From CAWGYQ01 sp963817395 (lineage in GTDB: Bacteria; Acidobacteriota; Vicinamibacteria; Vicinamibacterales; CAVPJW01): DNA of 64,000 bases. Positions 8,879 to 17,862 of the stretch are shown one piece after another (within the stretch, counting starts at the first letter, position 1; every line of letters begins with the position of its first letter). The translations under genes were made by a program, and so were the position numbers. The notes under the pieces are model-generated. The model was given only the letters and a program-made list of their open reading frames with translations. It ran no database searches and was not told the DNA's origin. The DNA lies in NCBI GenBank assembly GCA_963817395.1, contig CAWFOC010000001.1, positions 1-64,000 on the forward strand, written 5' to 3'.

Positions 8879-8972
8879 CCAGCCTCCTCGAAAAAGCGGC
8901 GCGGCTCGGTGCCCGAGGCTCAAATGTAGCAGATTGGCCGAGTGTGCAGGAGAAGAAACCGGAAAAGGCGGG

Positions 8973-9803
8973 CTAGTTGCCGGTACGCCGCAGCTGAATG
9001 TCGCCGTTGACCGTGTGCAGCACGAGCTCGCGAGAGTCCGGCTCCGGCGTGGTCGATCCAATCGTGCCGCGCAAGCGCTTGGGTGAGACGCGGCCACTGA
9101 CCGTCATGGGAAAGTCGCTGCTGATCGTTCCGTTGACTGTATCGGCCCTGAACGCGGTCGACATGTCTGCCGGCAGGCTCAAGATGATGCTGCCGTTGAC
9201 GGTGCTGAACTCGCGCTCCTGGGACCAGTCCGCGCGGCCGAGCGAGGCCGTGATCGATCCGTTGACGGTCTCGGCCTGCGCAAAGCCGCGCGAAGCCAGT
9301 CGCACCGATCCGTTCACCGAGTAGGCCTCGGCGTTGCCCGGGACTTCCTCGATGGCGACGTCGCCGTTCACGGTTCGCCCGACGAAATGGACGCCGGCCG
9401 GCACCTGCACCGTGAAGTCCACGCGGACGTCGTTGTTCCGCGCGTTCATCCTGCCCTCCGATCCGGGCCTGCAGTCGTTCGTTCCTTCCGGGCTCGGATA
9501 GATCGCGCAGATAGTCACGCCACTTTCGTGCTCGACGACCTCGATCCGAACCTCGGAGGGATTGTCTCGGTTGGCGTGGCGGTCGGCGAGCACGACGAGC
9601 TCAGGATCTGGCGCTGGCACTGCCCGGACTTCCCCGTTGACCCCCTTCACCTCGAGCGTCTTGCCAGCGGCAAGCCGCGCCGTCCAGCGGAATGGCTGCG
9701 TCGATTGTGCGTGCGGAGCCGCGACGAACCCGACCGTTGAATCATGGCCGATCGTGCCCAGAGCCAGCACGAGCAGGAAGCCTGTTGTTCGAATGTGCGC
9801 CAT
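8973..9803 (-). CDS. DUF4097 family beta-strand repeat protein, secreted
   Basis: The product is 276 residues with an N-terminal signal peptide (hydrophobic segment ~6-28). After about residue 45 the short unit [VT]VNG[DES] recurs about every 20-25 residues: KGVNGEV, RTVNGDV, YSVNGSV, ETVNGSI, STVNGSI, DTVNGTI and HTVNGDI. This is the repeat of DUF4097/bactofilin-like right-handed beta-helix proteins. DUF4097 proteins often accompany anti-sigma or envelope-stress modules, but none is adjacent here. It probably resides in the periplasm or at the cell surface. The function is unknown. Confidence 0.85.
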   Translation of the reverse strand: MAHIRTTGFLLVLALGTIGHDSTVGFVAAPHAQSTQPFRWTARLAAGKTLEVKGVNGEVRAVPAPDPELVVLADRHANRDNPSEVRIEVVEHESGVTICAIYPSPEGTNDCRPGSEGRMNARNNDVRVDFTVQVPAGVHFVGRTVNGDVAIEEVPGNAEAYSVNGSVRLASRGFAQAETVNGSITASLGRADWSQEREFSTVNGSIILSLPADMSTAFRADTVNGTISSDFPMTVSGRVSPKRLRGTIGSTTPEPDSRELVLHTVNGDIQLRRTGN

Positions 9804-9858
9804 CCAAACCTCCGCGGTGTGGAGGCTTAGACGGAAGGCCGTCGTGAAGGGTTGACGC

Positions 9859-11058
9859 CTACTTCACGGCGACGAACATGATCTCGACAAGGCCATCGGG
9901 GGCGACCAGCCCGGCTCTGACCGTGGCACGCGCGGGAAAATCGCGCGCGAAGACCTCGCGATAGGCCTCGTTCATGGCGGCAAACTGGCCGAGGTCGGTC
10001 AGGTAGACCAGGCCGTCGACCACGTTCGTCCAGTCGAAACCTGCGGCCCGTAGCGTCCGCCCGATACGCGCCAGGGTTTCACGGGTCTGCGCCTTGACAT
10101 CACCTTTGTTGGCATCGGTGTCGCCCAGCATGCCCGAGAGATACAGCCGCGGGCCGACGCGAACCGCCGAGCTCAGGTTGGGGCTAGGCTGTCCCGGACT
10201 CCCGTCGGCGTCGGGCGTCGTCAGCGCCTGTCGATCGGCGTGGCGGACCGCCACCATCGTGATTTCGACGAGGTATTGGGCACCCATGAGCCCGCTGATC
10301 ACCGTGGCGCGCGCGGGGCGATCCTTCTCGAAGAAGGTGCGGTATGTCGCGTTCATGCCGGAGAAGAGGGCGCCATCGGTGATGTAGGCCCGTGCGCTGA
10401 CGACATCCGCGTAGCTCATACCGGCGGCGCCAAGAATCGCCCCCGCATTTTCCATGACGGTGCGCGTCTGCGTGGTGATGTCTCCGGTGACGATCGAATT
10501 GTCCTTGCCGTTGCGGGAGACGAGGCCCGCCATGAACAGCGTGTCTCCGGACTTGACGCCGTAGCTGTACGGATTGGGCGAGGCCGCCCAGCTGGATGGA
10601 TGAATCACCTGTCGATCGCCGCCCGCAGGTGCGGCGACCATCGAGATTTCCACGAGGGCGTCGGGCAGCACGAGATCCGCTTCGACGGTGGTTCTGACAG
10701 GCGGGTCCTTCGGCCAGTAGGTGCGGTACACCTCGTTCATCGCCGAAAAATCAGACGCGCGTTTCAGATAGACGTGAACCGACAGGGCGCGATCGATCGA
10801 CGAGCCGGCCTGCGCGACCGTGGCGCCGATGTTGTCGAGCACTTGCTTCGTCTGCGCCCGGACATCGCCCGCGATGAGCTTGCCGCCGCCATCCGAAGCC
10901 AGCGTTCCGGCGACGTAAATCAACCCGCCGGCCTTGACGGCCGGACTGAATGGCGCGGCAGGCGCCGCTCCCGTCGTGATGATTTGCTTGGGTGATTGCA
11001 TGGCCAGCCCCTGCACGCCGAGCGTGACACAGACGAACGCTGCCGCCATTCGGACCAT
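9859..11058 (-). CDS. Secreted protein with three tandem RidA domains
   Basis: The start is taken at the ATG at 11058, which has GGGAGG upstream and begins a signal peptide (MVRMAAAFVCVTLG). The product is 399 residues. It holds three consecutive RidA/YjgF/UK114 domains at roughly 22-145, 155-275 and 290-399. Each ends in the same block: PVRTTVEADLVLPDALVEI, then ARATVISGLMGAQYLVEI, then ARATVRAGLVAPDGLVEI. The Arg that contacts the carboxylate of imine intermediates is kept in all three. Ordinary RidA is a ~130-residue cytosolic imine/enamine deaminase that acts as a trimer, so this one may fold as an intramolecular pseudo-trimer outside the cytoplasm. It is divergent from the 11121 gene. 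Confidence 0.85.
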   Translation of the reverse strand: MVRMAAAFVCVTLGVQGLAMQSPKQIITTGAAPAAPFSPAVKAGGLIYVAGTLASDGGGKLIAGDVRAQTKQVLDNIGATVAQAGSSIDRALSVHVYLKRASDFSAMNEVYRTYWPKDPPVRTTVEADLVLPDALVEISMVAAPAGGDRQVIHPSSWAASPNPYSYGVKSGDTLFMAGLVSRNGKDNSIVTGDITTQTRTVMENAGAILGAAGMSYADVVSARAYITDGALFSGMNATYRTFFEKDRPARATVISGLMGAQYLVEITMVAVRHADRQALTTPDADGSPGQPSPNLSSAVRVGPRLYLSGMLGDTDANKGDVKAQTRETLARIGRTLRAAGFDWTNVVDGLVYLTDLGQFAAMNEAYREVFARDFPARATVRAGLVAPDGLVEIMFVAVK

Positions 11059-11120
11059 CGAGCACCTCCCGGGCAAACCGGCCCGGACCGTAGATTCTAC
11101 TGGATGGACCTCCGCATAGA

Positions 11121-11840
11121 ATGAGGTCCAGCGTGCGCGACAAGCCGGAAATCTTCTATTTGCACGGATTTGCTTCGTCGGCCCGGTCATCGAAGGGACA
11201 GTTCCTCGCGGACCGGCTGGCCATGCATGGGCTGGATCTGATGTGCCCGGACTTCAACGAGCCCGATTTCTCGTCGCTCACCATCACGCGCATGCTGCAG
11301 CAGCTCGAGTCCCGGATCGTTGAGCGGCCCCCCGGCCCCGTGGTCCTCATAGGATCGAGCCTCGGCGCGTTCGTCGCGGTCATGGCGGCGGGCGAATGGG
11401 ACCGCGCTCCCTGGAACAGCCCAGGCAGTACCAACCGCCGGCGCCGGGATCGTCCGATAACCCGCCTGGTGCTGCTCGCCCCGGCCCTCGACTTCAGCCT
11501 GAAGAACGACAAACGAATCGGGCCGGACAGGCTGGAAGCCTGGCGAGCGACCAATCAGCTCGAGGTGTTTCACCACGGCGAGGGCGTGACGAAGACCGTC
11601 GGCTACCAGCTCTATGAGGACGCGCAGCGTTACGATCCGTTGCGGGTCGCTCTGCCGATGCCCGTCCTCGTCTTTCAGGGGACTCGCGACGAGTCCGTGG
11701 ATCCCGCGATGGTCGAACGTTGGGCCGGCACCAGATCAACAGTCACTCTGAAGCTGCTCGAGGACGATCACCAGCTGCTCAGCAGCCTAGAGCAGATCTG
11801 GCGGGACACGGCGCGGTTCCTGAGTCTCGAACTCGCATGA
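11121..11840 (+). CDS. YqiA/YcfP-type alpha/beta hydrolase
   Basis: The 239-residue product begins with the family's opening FYLHGFASSARSSKG. The nucleophile elbow GSSLGAF places the Ser at residue 80. An acid residue follows in QGTRDESVD (near 185) and the His in EDDHQLL (near 215), completing a Ser-Asp-His triad. The family are small cytosolic esterases of broad specificity. An Arg/Asn-rich loop after residue 100 (NSPGSTNRRRRDRP) is longer than usual. Its stop codon overlaps the ATG of the next gene (ATGA), indicating translational coupling to the SpoIID-like protein. Confidence 0.8.
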   Translation: MRSSVRDKPEIFYLHGFASSARSSKGQFLADRLAMHGLDLMCPDFNEPDFSSLTITRMLQQLESRIVERPPGPVVLIGSSLGAFVAVMAAGEWDRAPWNSPGSTNRRRRDRPITRLVLLAPALDFSLKNDKRIGPDRLEAWRATNQLEVFHHGEGVTKTVGYQLYEDAQRYDPLRVALPMPVLVFQGTRDESVDPAMVERWAGTRSTVTLKLLEDDHQLLSSLEQIWRDTARFLSLELA

Positions 11841-13468
11841 ACCGTCCGCTGGCGCCACCAATTGTCGCGCTGCTCCTGGTGACTTCATCAGCGATCGCAG
11901 GCGCATTGCCTCTCGCGGCTCCGCCCGGCGCGGCTCATCTCATCGTCGACGTACGGTCCAACCGGCCGATGGCCGAACAGGGCCGCGCGGGCCCCGTTAC
12001 GCCGATCGTGCCACTGCTGCAGTCCGGCACTTCTTCGATGAACAAGATGGCGCTTCCCGCTGCGGCGGGCCCGATGCCGGACTCGATCCGCCTCGGCCAC
12101 GCGCGGCCGGGCGGCGGCTACAGCGTCGAAGAGCTTCAACTCGACGACTACATCGCGCAAGTGCTCGCCGGCGAAGCAGTCGCCTCGAGCGCCCCGGCGG
12201 CGCTCGAGGCGCTGGCGATTACCGCGCGCACGTTCGCGCTTGCAAACCGCCGCCGGCACGGTGCCGACGGCTTCGATCTTTGCGATCTCACACACTGTCA
12301 GGTGGTGCGTCCCGCCACGACGGCCACGAAGGAGGCGGCGCGACGGACGGCAGGGCAGATTCTGCTTTACAAGGGCGCCCCGGCGCAGGTGTTTTACAGC
12401 GCATCGTGCGGCGGGCGTTCGGAGCTCCCGTCGGCCGTGTGGCCTGGCGCGACGGATTTCCCGTTCCTCGGCGCCCGCCACGAGGACTCGTGCGTCGACG
12501 AACCGCCATGGACGTCGGACATCAGTGAACGCGACCTGAGCCGCGCGCTGCGCGCCGCCGGATTCCGTGGCAGCGTGCTCCGACGTCTCGAGCCGGAGGG
12601 CCGCAACTCGTCCGGCCGGGTGATGCGCCTTCGCATCGAAGGGTTCAGGCCGGACGAAATCTCGGGGCCCGACCTTCGAACGGCAATCGGCCGGACCCTC
12701 GGCTGGAACCGGCTCAAGAGCACGGTCTTCGCCGTGGAGCGCACCTCAGCCGGCTTCAGATTTACGGGTCGAGGCATGGGACACGGGGTGGGACTCTGTG
12801 TGATCGGCTCGGCGCGGCAGGCGGCGACTGGGCAGTCGACGCAATCTATCCTTCAGTACTACTTTCCCGGTCTCGCACTCCAACCATCCGGGCTGGCCCC
12901 TGCCGTGACGACCGGGCCACCGCCAGCGGATGCCATCCGGGCCTCGTCGCGCGGCGGCCTTCGCATGACGCTCCCGGCCCTGGACGAGCGCGACCGCAAC
13001 GGACTCGAGGGTTTCGTCGAAGCCGCCCGGTCGGATCTGGCGCGTCGGTTGGGACGGCCCATGGCTGGCGGCGTCTCGCTACGGTTTCATCCAACGGTCG
13101 AAAGCTTTCGTCGCGCCACAGGACAGCCCTGGTGGACGGCGGCCTCGACTTCCGGCACGACGATCGATCTGCTCCCCGTGGCGGTACTGCGGTCACGCGG
13201 CATCCTGGAGTCGACGCTCCGACACGAACTGGCGCATGTCGCGACAGCTCCGTGGCTGACCAATCGAGCGCTCTGGGTGCAGGAGGGAGCGGCCATGCAT
13301 TTTGCAGGCGAGCCTGTTGGCGAGCTCAGGGGGCGTGTCGCCTGCCCACGTGACGAAGAGCTCACCCGCGCACCATCACCGGGTGCGCTGCGAAATGCCT
13401 ACGCGCGCGCAGGTGTCTGCTTCTCGCGGGCGATTCAGGCGGGGCGGTCCTGGACCGATGTCGACTGA
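11837..13468 (+). CDS. SpoIID/LytB domain protein fused to a gluzincin-type peptidase domain
   Basis: The product is 543 residues and starts at an ATG overlapping the previous stop. A signal-like segment (PIVALLLVTSSAIAGAL) opens it. Residues ~95-350 match the SpoIID/LytB/amidase-enhancer domain: DDYIAQVLAGEAVASSAP, ARTFALANRRRHG, YSASCGGRSELP, GRGMGHGVGLC and the terminal QYYFPG. SpoIID proteins cleave denuded glycan strands of peptidoglycan. The C-terminal ~150 residues carry HELAH (463-467) and, after WVQEGAAMHF, a likely third-ligand Glu, as in peptidase MA-like gluzincins. An exported enzyme acting on cell wall is the best inference. No sporulation genes are present. Confidence 0.8.
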   Translation: MNRPLAPPIVALLLVTSSAIAGALPLAAPPGAAHLIVDVRSNRPMAEQGRAGPVTPIVPLLQSGTSSMNKMALPAAAGPMPDSIRLGHARPGGGYSVEELQLDDYIAQVLAGEAVASSAPAALEALAITARTFALANRRRHGADGFDLCDLTHCQVVRPATTATKEAARRTAGQILLYKGAPAQVFYSASCGGRSELPSAVWPGATDFPFLGARHEDSCVDEPPWTSDISERDLSRALRAAGFRGSVLRRLEPEGRNSSGRVMRLRIEGFRPDEISGPDLRTAIGRTLGWNRLKSTVFAVERTSAGFRFTGRGMGHGVGLCVIGSARQAATGQSTQSILQYYFPGLALQPSGLAPAVTTGPPPADAIRASSRGGLRMTLPALDERDRNGLEGFVEAARSDLARRLGRPMAGGVSLRFHPTVESFRRATGQPWWTAASTSGTTIDLLPVAVLRSRGILESTLRHELAHVATAPWLTNRALWVQEGAAMHFAGEPVGELRGRVACPRDEELTRAPSPGALRNAYARAGVCFSRAIQAGRSWTDVD

Positions 13469-13722
13469 CCGCTCGGGCGGCCATCCAAGGCGATGCGGTC
13501 GGCGCAGCGCCCACGTATCGAATCACCACACACCTCACGAAGACGGCGCATAAAGCGGTCGCGGGAATGTTCGTTCGAGCTCTTGTGTTCGTAGAGAGAG
13601 ATAAGCCGGGTCAGCCCTCCAGCTTGGCGGTATCATCGTAGGAGCAGCTCGAAGCGAGTGGCGGGCTCTGGTATCGACTCTGCCCGACCATGCCTGCGGT
13701 CGAGCCTGCCGTGAGGATTTGT

Positions 13723-14670
13723 ATGCTGGTGAAGTCTCCATCCGCGATCCCGTCGTCGGAAATCACGGATCGGTCGACGTACCTTCGCCGACGGGAGTTC
13801 CTGCAGACGGCTGTGGGCGCCACCCTCGCCGCCGCCACGGTGTTCACGTCAGCCTCCGCCCAGGGCGGGGCGCGCCAGAAGCTCGCTGGTGTCAAGAAGG
13901 GCCCGTTTGGCACGACCGAAGAGTGGACGCCCTACGAGGACGTGACCACGTACAACAATTTCTATGAGTTCGGCATCGACAAGGACGCACCGTCGCAGAA
14001 CGCCGGCAGCTTCAAAGTGAAGCCCTGGTCGGTCAAGGTCGAAGGCGAAGTGGCGAAGCCCGCGACCTACACGCTGGAGGACATCCTTCGTCCGCACTCG
14101 CTCGAAGAACGCGTCTATCGCCTGCGATGTGTCGAAGCCTGGTCGATGGTCATCCCGTGGGTGGGATTCCCTCTTGGCGATCTCATCAAGCGATTCGAGC
14201 CCACTTCCCGGGCCAAGTACGTGGAGTTCACCACGCTGCTCGATCCCGGGCAGATGCCGGGCCAGCGTCGCGGCGTGCTCGAGTGGCCGTATCTCGAAGG
14301 GCTGCGGATGGACGAAGCGATGCATCCGCTCACGATTCTGGCCGTTGGCCTGTACGGGGAAGTCCTGCCGAACCAGAATGGCGCGCCGCTGAGGCTCGTG
14401 GTGCCATGGAAGTACGGCTTCAAGAGCATCAAGTCGATTGTGCGCATGCGCTTCGTCGAGAAACAGCCCCGGACAGCCTGGAACACACAGGCCCCGGACG
14501 AGTACGGGTTCTACTCGAATGTGAACCCGGACGTGGATCATCCGCGCTGGAGTCAGGCGCGCGAGCGGCGGATCGGCGAGTTCTTCAAGCGCAAGACGCT
14601 GATGTTCAACGGGTACGCCGATCAGGTCGCATCGCTCTACACGGGCCTGGACCTGCGCCGGAACTTCTGA
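13723..14670 (+). CDS. msrP: MsrP, protein-methionine-sulfoxide reductase catalytic subunit
   Basis: From the ATG at 13723 the product is 315 residues. It has a twin-arginine signal (YLRRREFLQTAVGATLAAA), so it is exported folded. The molybdopterin-binding fold is clear, with the Mo-ligand Cys at about residue 136 in RLRCVEAWSMVIPW. Other family blocks are GQRRGVLEWPYLEGLRMDEA, NGAPLRLVVPWKYGFKSIKSI and the C-terminal NGYADQVASLYTGLDLR. MsrP repairs oxidised methionine in envelope proteins, taking electrons from the membrane haem protein MsrQ. msrQ begins 10 bases downstream. The open frame continues to 13690, but the later ATG follows a GTGAGG sequence and gives the usual Tat leader length. 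Confidence 0.92.
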   Translation: MLVKSPSAIPSSEITDRSTYLRRREFLQTAVGATLAAATVFTSASAQGGARQKLAGVKKGPFGTTEEWTPYEDVTTYNNFYEFGIDKDAPSQNAGSFKVKPWSVKVEGEVAKPATYTLEDILRPHSLEERVYRLRCVEAWSMVIPWVGFPLGDLIKRFEPTSRAKYVEFTTLLDPGQMPGQRRGVLEWPYLEGLRMDEAMHPLTILAVGLYGEVLPNQNGAPLRLVVPWKYGFKSIKSIVRMRFVEKQPRTAWNTQAPDEYGFYSNVNPDVDHPRWSQARERRIGEFFKRKTLMFNGYADQVASLYTGLDLRRNF

Positions 14671-14680
14671 GAGCGGACGC

Positions 14681-15352
14681 GTGCCCGTCGCTCCCTCGTC
14701 AGGCACGGACCGAGCGGGTGCATCGCGATCCGTCAGGATCGCCCTCTTCATGCTGTGCCTCGTGCCGCTGGCCAGCCTGATCTACGGCACGCTCGCCGAC
14801 ACGCTCGGCGCCAACCCAATCGAGACCATCACCAGGACGACGGGCACCTGGACGCTTCGCTTCCTCGTCATCACGCTTACCGTCACGCCGCTGCGCCGCC
14901 TGTCGGGATGGCACGGGATCATCCGGGTGCGGCGGATGTTCGGTCTGTTCGCGTTTTTCTACGGGGCTCTGCACTTTCTCACCTACATCTGGCTCGATCA
15001 GTTCTTTGACGTCGACGCCATGGTGCGCGACGTGACGAAGCGGCCCTTCATCACGGCGGGCTTCACCGGCTTCGTGTTGATGGTGCCGCTGGCGCTCACC
15101 TCGACGAGCGGCATGATTCGCCGCCTCGGCGGCCGGCGGTGGCAGCGCCTGCACCGGCTCGTTTATGTGGCGGCAATTGCCGGAGTCGTGCATTATTGGT
15201 GGCTCGTGAAGGCCGATCTCCAGCGCCCGCAGATCTATGCGGCGCTCGTGGGTCTGCTTCTTGCGTTCCGGGTCGTCATGGCGATTCGGCGTCGCTCGGG
15301 TCCCGGCGTCCGCGCGCGGCTGAGCCCGCGCTCGGAGGGATCCGGTGTGTAG
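14681..15352 (+). CDS. msrQ: MsrQ, haem-binding membrane subunit of the MsrPQ system
   Basis: The product is 223 residues with a GTG start, 10 bases after msrP. It has about six membrane segments of the ferric-reductase-like transmembrane fold. Family marks are TGTWTLRFLVITLTVTPLRR, RRMFGLFAFFYGALHFLTY (haem-ligand His), TSTSGMIRRLGGRRWQRLHR and LVYVAAIAGVVHYWWLVKAD (second His). MsrQ passes quinol-derived electrons across the inner membrane to MsrP. Order and spacing match the msrPQ operon of other bacteria. A basic tail of ~20 residues follows the last helix. Confidence 0.92.
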   Translation: MPVAPSSGTDRAGASRSVRIALFMLCLVPLASLIYGTLADTLGANPIETITRTTGTWTLRFLVITLTVTPLRRLSGWHGIIRVRRMFGLFAFFYGALHFLTYIWLDQFFDVDAMVRDVTKRPFITAGFTGFVLMVPLALTSTSGMIRRLGGRRWQRLHRLVYVAAIAGVVHYWWLVKADLQRPQIYAALVGLLLAFRVVMAIRRRSGPGVRARLSPRSEGSGV

Positions 15353-15373
15353 CTTCGCGGTTGGACTCGTCCG

Positions 15374-16228
15374 ATGACTGTGCGCCGCAGAGTGTTGGGC
15401 TCGTCGATTGCACTTGTCGCGTTCGTGGCTGCGGCCGCCGTGGCGGACGTCCCGCAATCGGCCGTGGTTTCCTTCGACCACACCTATCGCGCGTACGCCA
15501 CGCTGCTTCGCGCGCATGTCGAGGGGCGGGGCGTCAACTACCGCAAGCTCAAGACCAACCGGGCTGCACTCGACGCGGTCGCGCTCGACCTGGGAGCAAT
15601 CGACAAGGCGACCCAGGAGAGTTGGACACATGAGCAGCGGCTCGCCTTCTGGATCAACGCCTACAACGTTTTCACGCTGCGCGCGATAGTCGATCACTAT
15701 CCGATTCAGGGCAGCTGGTTCAGCATCTATCCGCGCAACAGCATTCGCCAGATCGATGGCGTCTGGACGCGGCTGAAATGGCGCGCAGCGGGCGCCGAAC
15801 TGACGCTCGATCAGATCGAGCACGACATTCTGCGGCCGGTCTTCAAGCAGCCGCTCGTGCATTTCGCGCTGAGCTGCGGATCCGTCAGTTGTCCGGCGCT
15901 CGCCGCCGAACCCTATGTGGGGGATCGCCTGCTGACACAGCTCGGAGACGTCACGCGCGGATATCTCGCGAGCGAGCACGGCCTGCGCGCAAGCGGCGAA
16001 CGGCTCGATGTCTCGAGCCTCTTCAACTGGTATGCCGACGATTTCGTCGCCGACTACGCACGCCTGGTTCCCGGAACGCGCAGCGAACAGGAGCGCGCGG
16101 TTCTCGGCGTCGTGGTGCGCTTCGGTCCCGCGGCATCATCCGCGCTGGCCAGGACACCTGGAGTGCGGCTGGATTATCTCGACTACGACTGGTCGTTGAA
16201 CGAAGCACGAGGCGCCACGACCGACTGA
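15374..16228 (+). CDS. DUF547 domain protein, secreted
   Basis: The product is 284 residues with an N-terminal signal segment (~8-25). DUF547 is visible from about residue 75: LAFWINAYNVFTLRAIVDHY, then SIRQIDGVW, LTLDQIEHDILR, VHFALSCGSVSCPAL and SLFNWYADDF. The Asn/Tyr and Cys-rich SCGSVSCP block resembles a transglutaminase-like fold, but a complete catalytic triad cannot be assigned by eye. It starts 21 bases after msrQ and may share its transcript, which would fit a role in the periplasm. Substrates of the family are unknown. Confidence 0.8.
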   Translation: MTVRRRVLGSSIALVAFVAAAAVADVPQSAVVSFDHTYRAYATLLRAHVEGRGVNYRKLKTNRAALDAVALDLGAIDKATQESWTHEQRLAFWINAYNVFTLRAIVDHYPIQGSWFSIYPRNSIRQIDGVWTRLKWRAAGAELTLDQIEHDILRPVFKQPLVHFALSCGSVSCPALAAEPYVGDRLLTQLGDVTRGYLASEHGLRASGERLDVSSLFNWYADDFVADYARLVPGTRSEQERAVLGVVVRFGPAASSALARTPGVRLDYLDYDWSLNEARGATTD

Positions 16229-16236
16229 CGATCGGT

Positions 16237-17196
16237 TCAGAAGCCCCGGTGCAGATCCGCCTCGGCCGCGATGAAGCCGAAGGCCGACCAGGACGATCCC
16301 TGGACGATCCGCTCGAAGATCTCCCGCGCCTTCGCCTGGTCGCCGTTATAGAGGTACCAGTTTCCGACGCCGTACCCTTGCGTCGCAAGCTGCAGCGCGT
16401 CAGCTCCTTCCGTCGCCAGCAGAGAGCCCGGCGTCACGAGTCCCTTGTACATGAGGAGCCGCTTGTGGTACGCGTCGTTCTCGAGGATGTCCATCTGCTC
16501 GCGAATGGGCTCGAGCACGCGCGCGGCGTCGGCCGTCCGTCCAAGCCGGCGGTACGTCATGTAGAGCCAGTCGCTCGCGGCCACCAGACTGTCGTCGTTG
16601 TTGGTCGACACCTTCATGCACTCGAGATAGGCGGGGAGCGCGCGGGTCAGATCGCCTTTCAGGTAGTAGGCGAGCCCGAGGTGATACCAGATATTCGACT
16701 GAAGCGTGCTGCGCGGTTTGTTGTACTGGTTCGGCGCCCCATCGGGCTCGATCTCGTCCGGCAAACCCTTGACGAGGGACGCGGCTTTCTCGAAATCGGC
16801 CACGGCGTTGTCGAACTGACGGATTGAGATGTAGCGGTGCCCGCGGTGCCGATAGAGCTTCGCATTGTCGGGATGACGCACCAGGGCCGTCGTATAGATC
16901 GCGATGGCATCGCGATACCGGCTTAGATAACCCAGCCGCCGGCCGAGCCAGATGGCCCGCTCGGCGTCTCGAGGATTCTTGTCGTGCTCGGCCTGTGCAG
17001 CGGCCAGGTCCGCCTCGAGCCTGGCGCGTTGCTCTGCGCTGAAGACCGGCCGGGTCAGGGGTTTCCCGGAAAGCGTGGACGCTTCGATCTGGTCCGCCGA
17101 TTGACTGACGGACGCGCTGCGCGCCATCACCGGTTCCATGGATGAGCTGCCCGATACGATGACGAGGCCTAAGAGGAGTGTGAGGGCGCAACGCAT
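16237..17196 (-). CDS. TPR-repeat protein, exported
   Basis: The ATG at 17196 (319 residues) is preferred to a TTG at 17232 because it directly opens a signal peptide (MRCALTLLLGLVIVSG). Tetratricopeptide-like helices recur from about residue 75: RDAIAIYTTALVRHPDN, FDNAVADFEKAASL, GLAYYLKGDLTRALPAYLEC and RTADAARVLEPIREQMD. A last block near the C-terminus is NWYLYNGDQAKAREIFERI. TPR proteins are scaffolds for protein contacts. The partner is unknown. It converges with the DUF547 gene with only 8 bases between stops. Confidence 0.75.
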   Translation of the reverse strand: MRCALTLLLGLVIVSGSSSMEPVMARSASVSQSADQIEASTLSGKPLTRPVFSAEQRARLEADLAAAQAEHDKNPRDAERAIWLGRRLGYLSRYRDAIAIYTTALVRHPDNAKLYRHRGHRYISIRQFDNAVADFEKAASLVKGLPDEIEPDGAPNQYNKPRSTLQSNIWYHLGLAYYLKGDLTRALPAYLECMKVSTNNDDSLVAASDWLYMTYRRLGRTADAARVLEPIREQMDILENDAYHKRLLMYKGLVTPGSLLATEGADALQLATQGYGVGNWYLYNGDQAKAREIFERIVQGSSWSAFGFIAAEADLHRGF

Positions 17197-17307
17197 GAGC
17201 TGAAGATAACCTATGCGGCGCGGCGTCTCCAATCACACCCGCGACAAGAATCCGTACCGATCGTCGATGAACTTGTAAACGCTCGCCTTACGCTGAAAAG
17301 AGGTCCC

Positions 17308-17859
17308 ATGAACATTCTCGATGCGATGCTCAATGCGCACGGCGGCGGCGCAGTCCAGCAGCTTGGCCAGCAGTTCGGCCTGGACGACAGTCAGGTGAAC
17401 TCGGCGATCGCGGCCCTGGCGCCGGCGCTCGCCGCAGGCTTCACCCGCAACATGTCCAGCCCTCAGGGAGTCGATGGTCTTCTGTCGGCTTTGGGCGGCG
17501 GCCAGCATCAGCGATACATCGACGATGTGTCGTCGCTGACAGGCGCTGAAACGATACAGGACGGCAATGGCATCCTGGGACACGTCCTCGGCAGCAAGGA
17601 AATCAGCCGTCAGGTCGCCAGTCAGGCGTCGGCCCAAACCGGCATCGGAGCAGGAGTACTCAAGCAGATGCTGCCGGTTGTCGCCGCGATGATGATGGGG
17701 ACCATGGCAAAGCGGGTGGCCCAGCGACCTGGGCAGGCGGCCAGCGTGGGGGGAAGCGATCTGCTCGGCATGTTGACCCCGATGCTCGACTCCAACCGCG
17801 ATGGCTCGGCCGTCGACGACATGCTCGGCATGGTCGGCCGGCTCTTTTCGGGGCGTTAG
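17308..17859 (+). CDS. DUF937 domain protein
   Basis: The product is 183 residues without a signal peptide. It matches the DUF937/YidB-type pattern: MNILDAMLNAHGGGAVQQLG, FGLDDSQVNSAIAALAPALA, GILGHVLGSKEISRQVASQA and LLGMLTPMLDSNRDGSAVDD. The family are small, Gly/Ala-rich helical proteins of unknown function. AGAGG lies seven bases before the ATG. Its stop lies three bases from the end of the convergent AsmA-like gene. Confidence 0.8.
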   Translation: MNILDAMLNAHGGGAVQQLGQQFGLDDSQVNSAIAALAPALAAGFTRNMSSPQGVDGLLSALGGGQHQRYIDDVSSLTGAETIQDGNGILGHVLGSKEISRQVASQASAQTGIGAGVLKQMLPVVAAMMMGTMAKRVAQRPGQAASVGGSDLLGMLTPMLDSNRDGSAVDDMLGMVGRLFSGR

Positions 17860-17862
17860 CGG

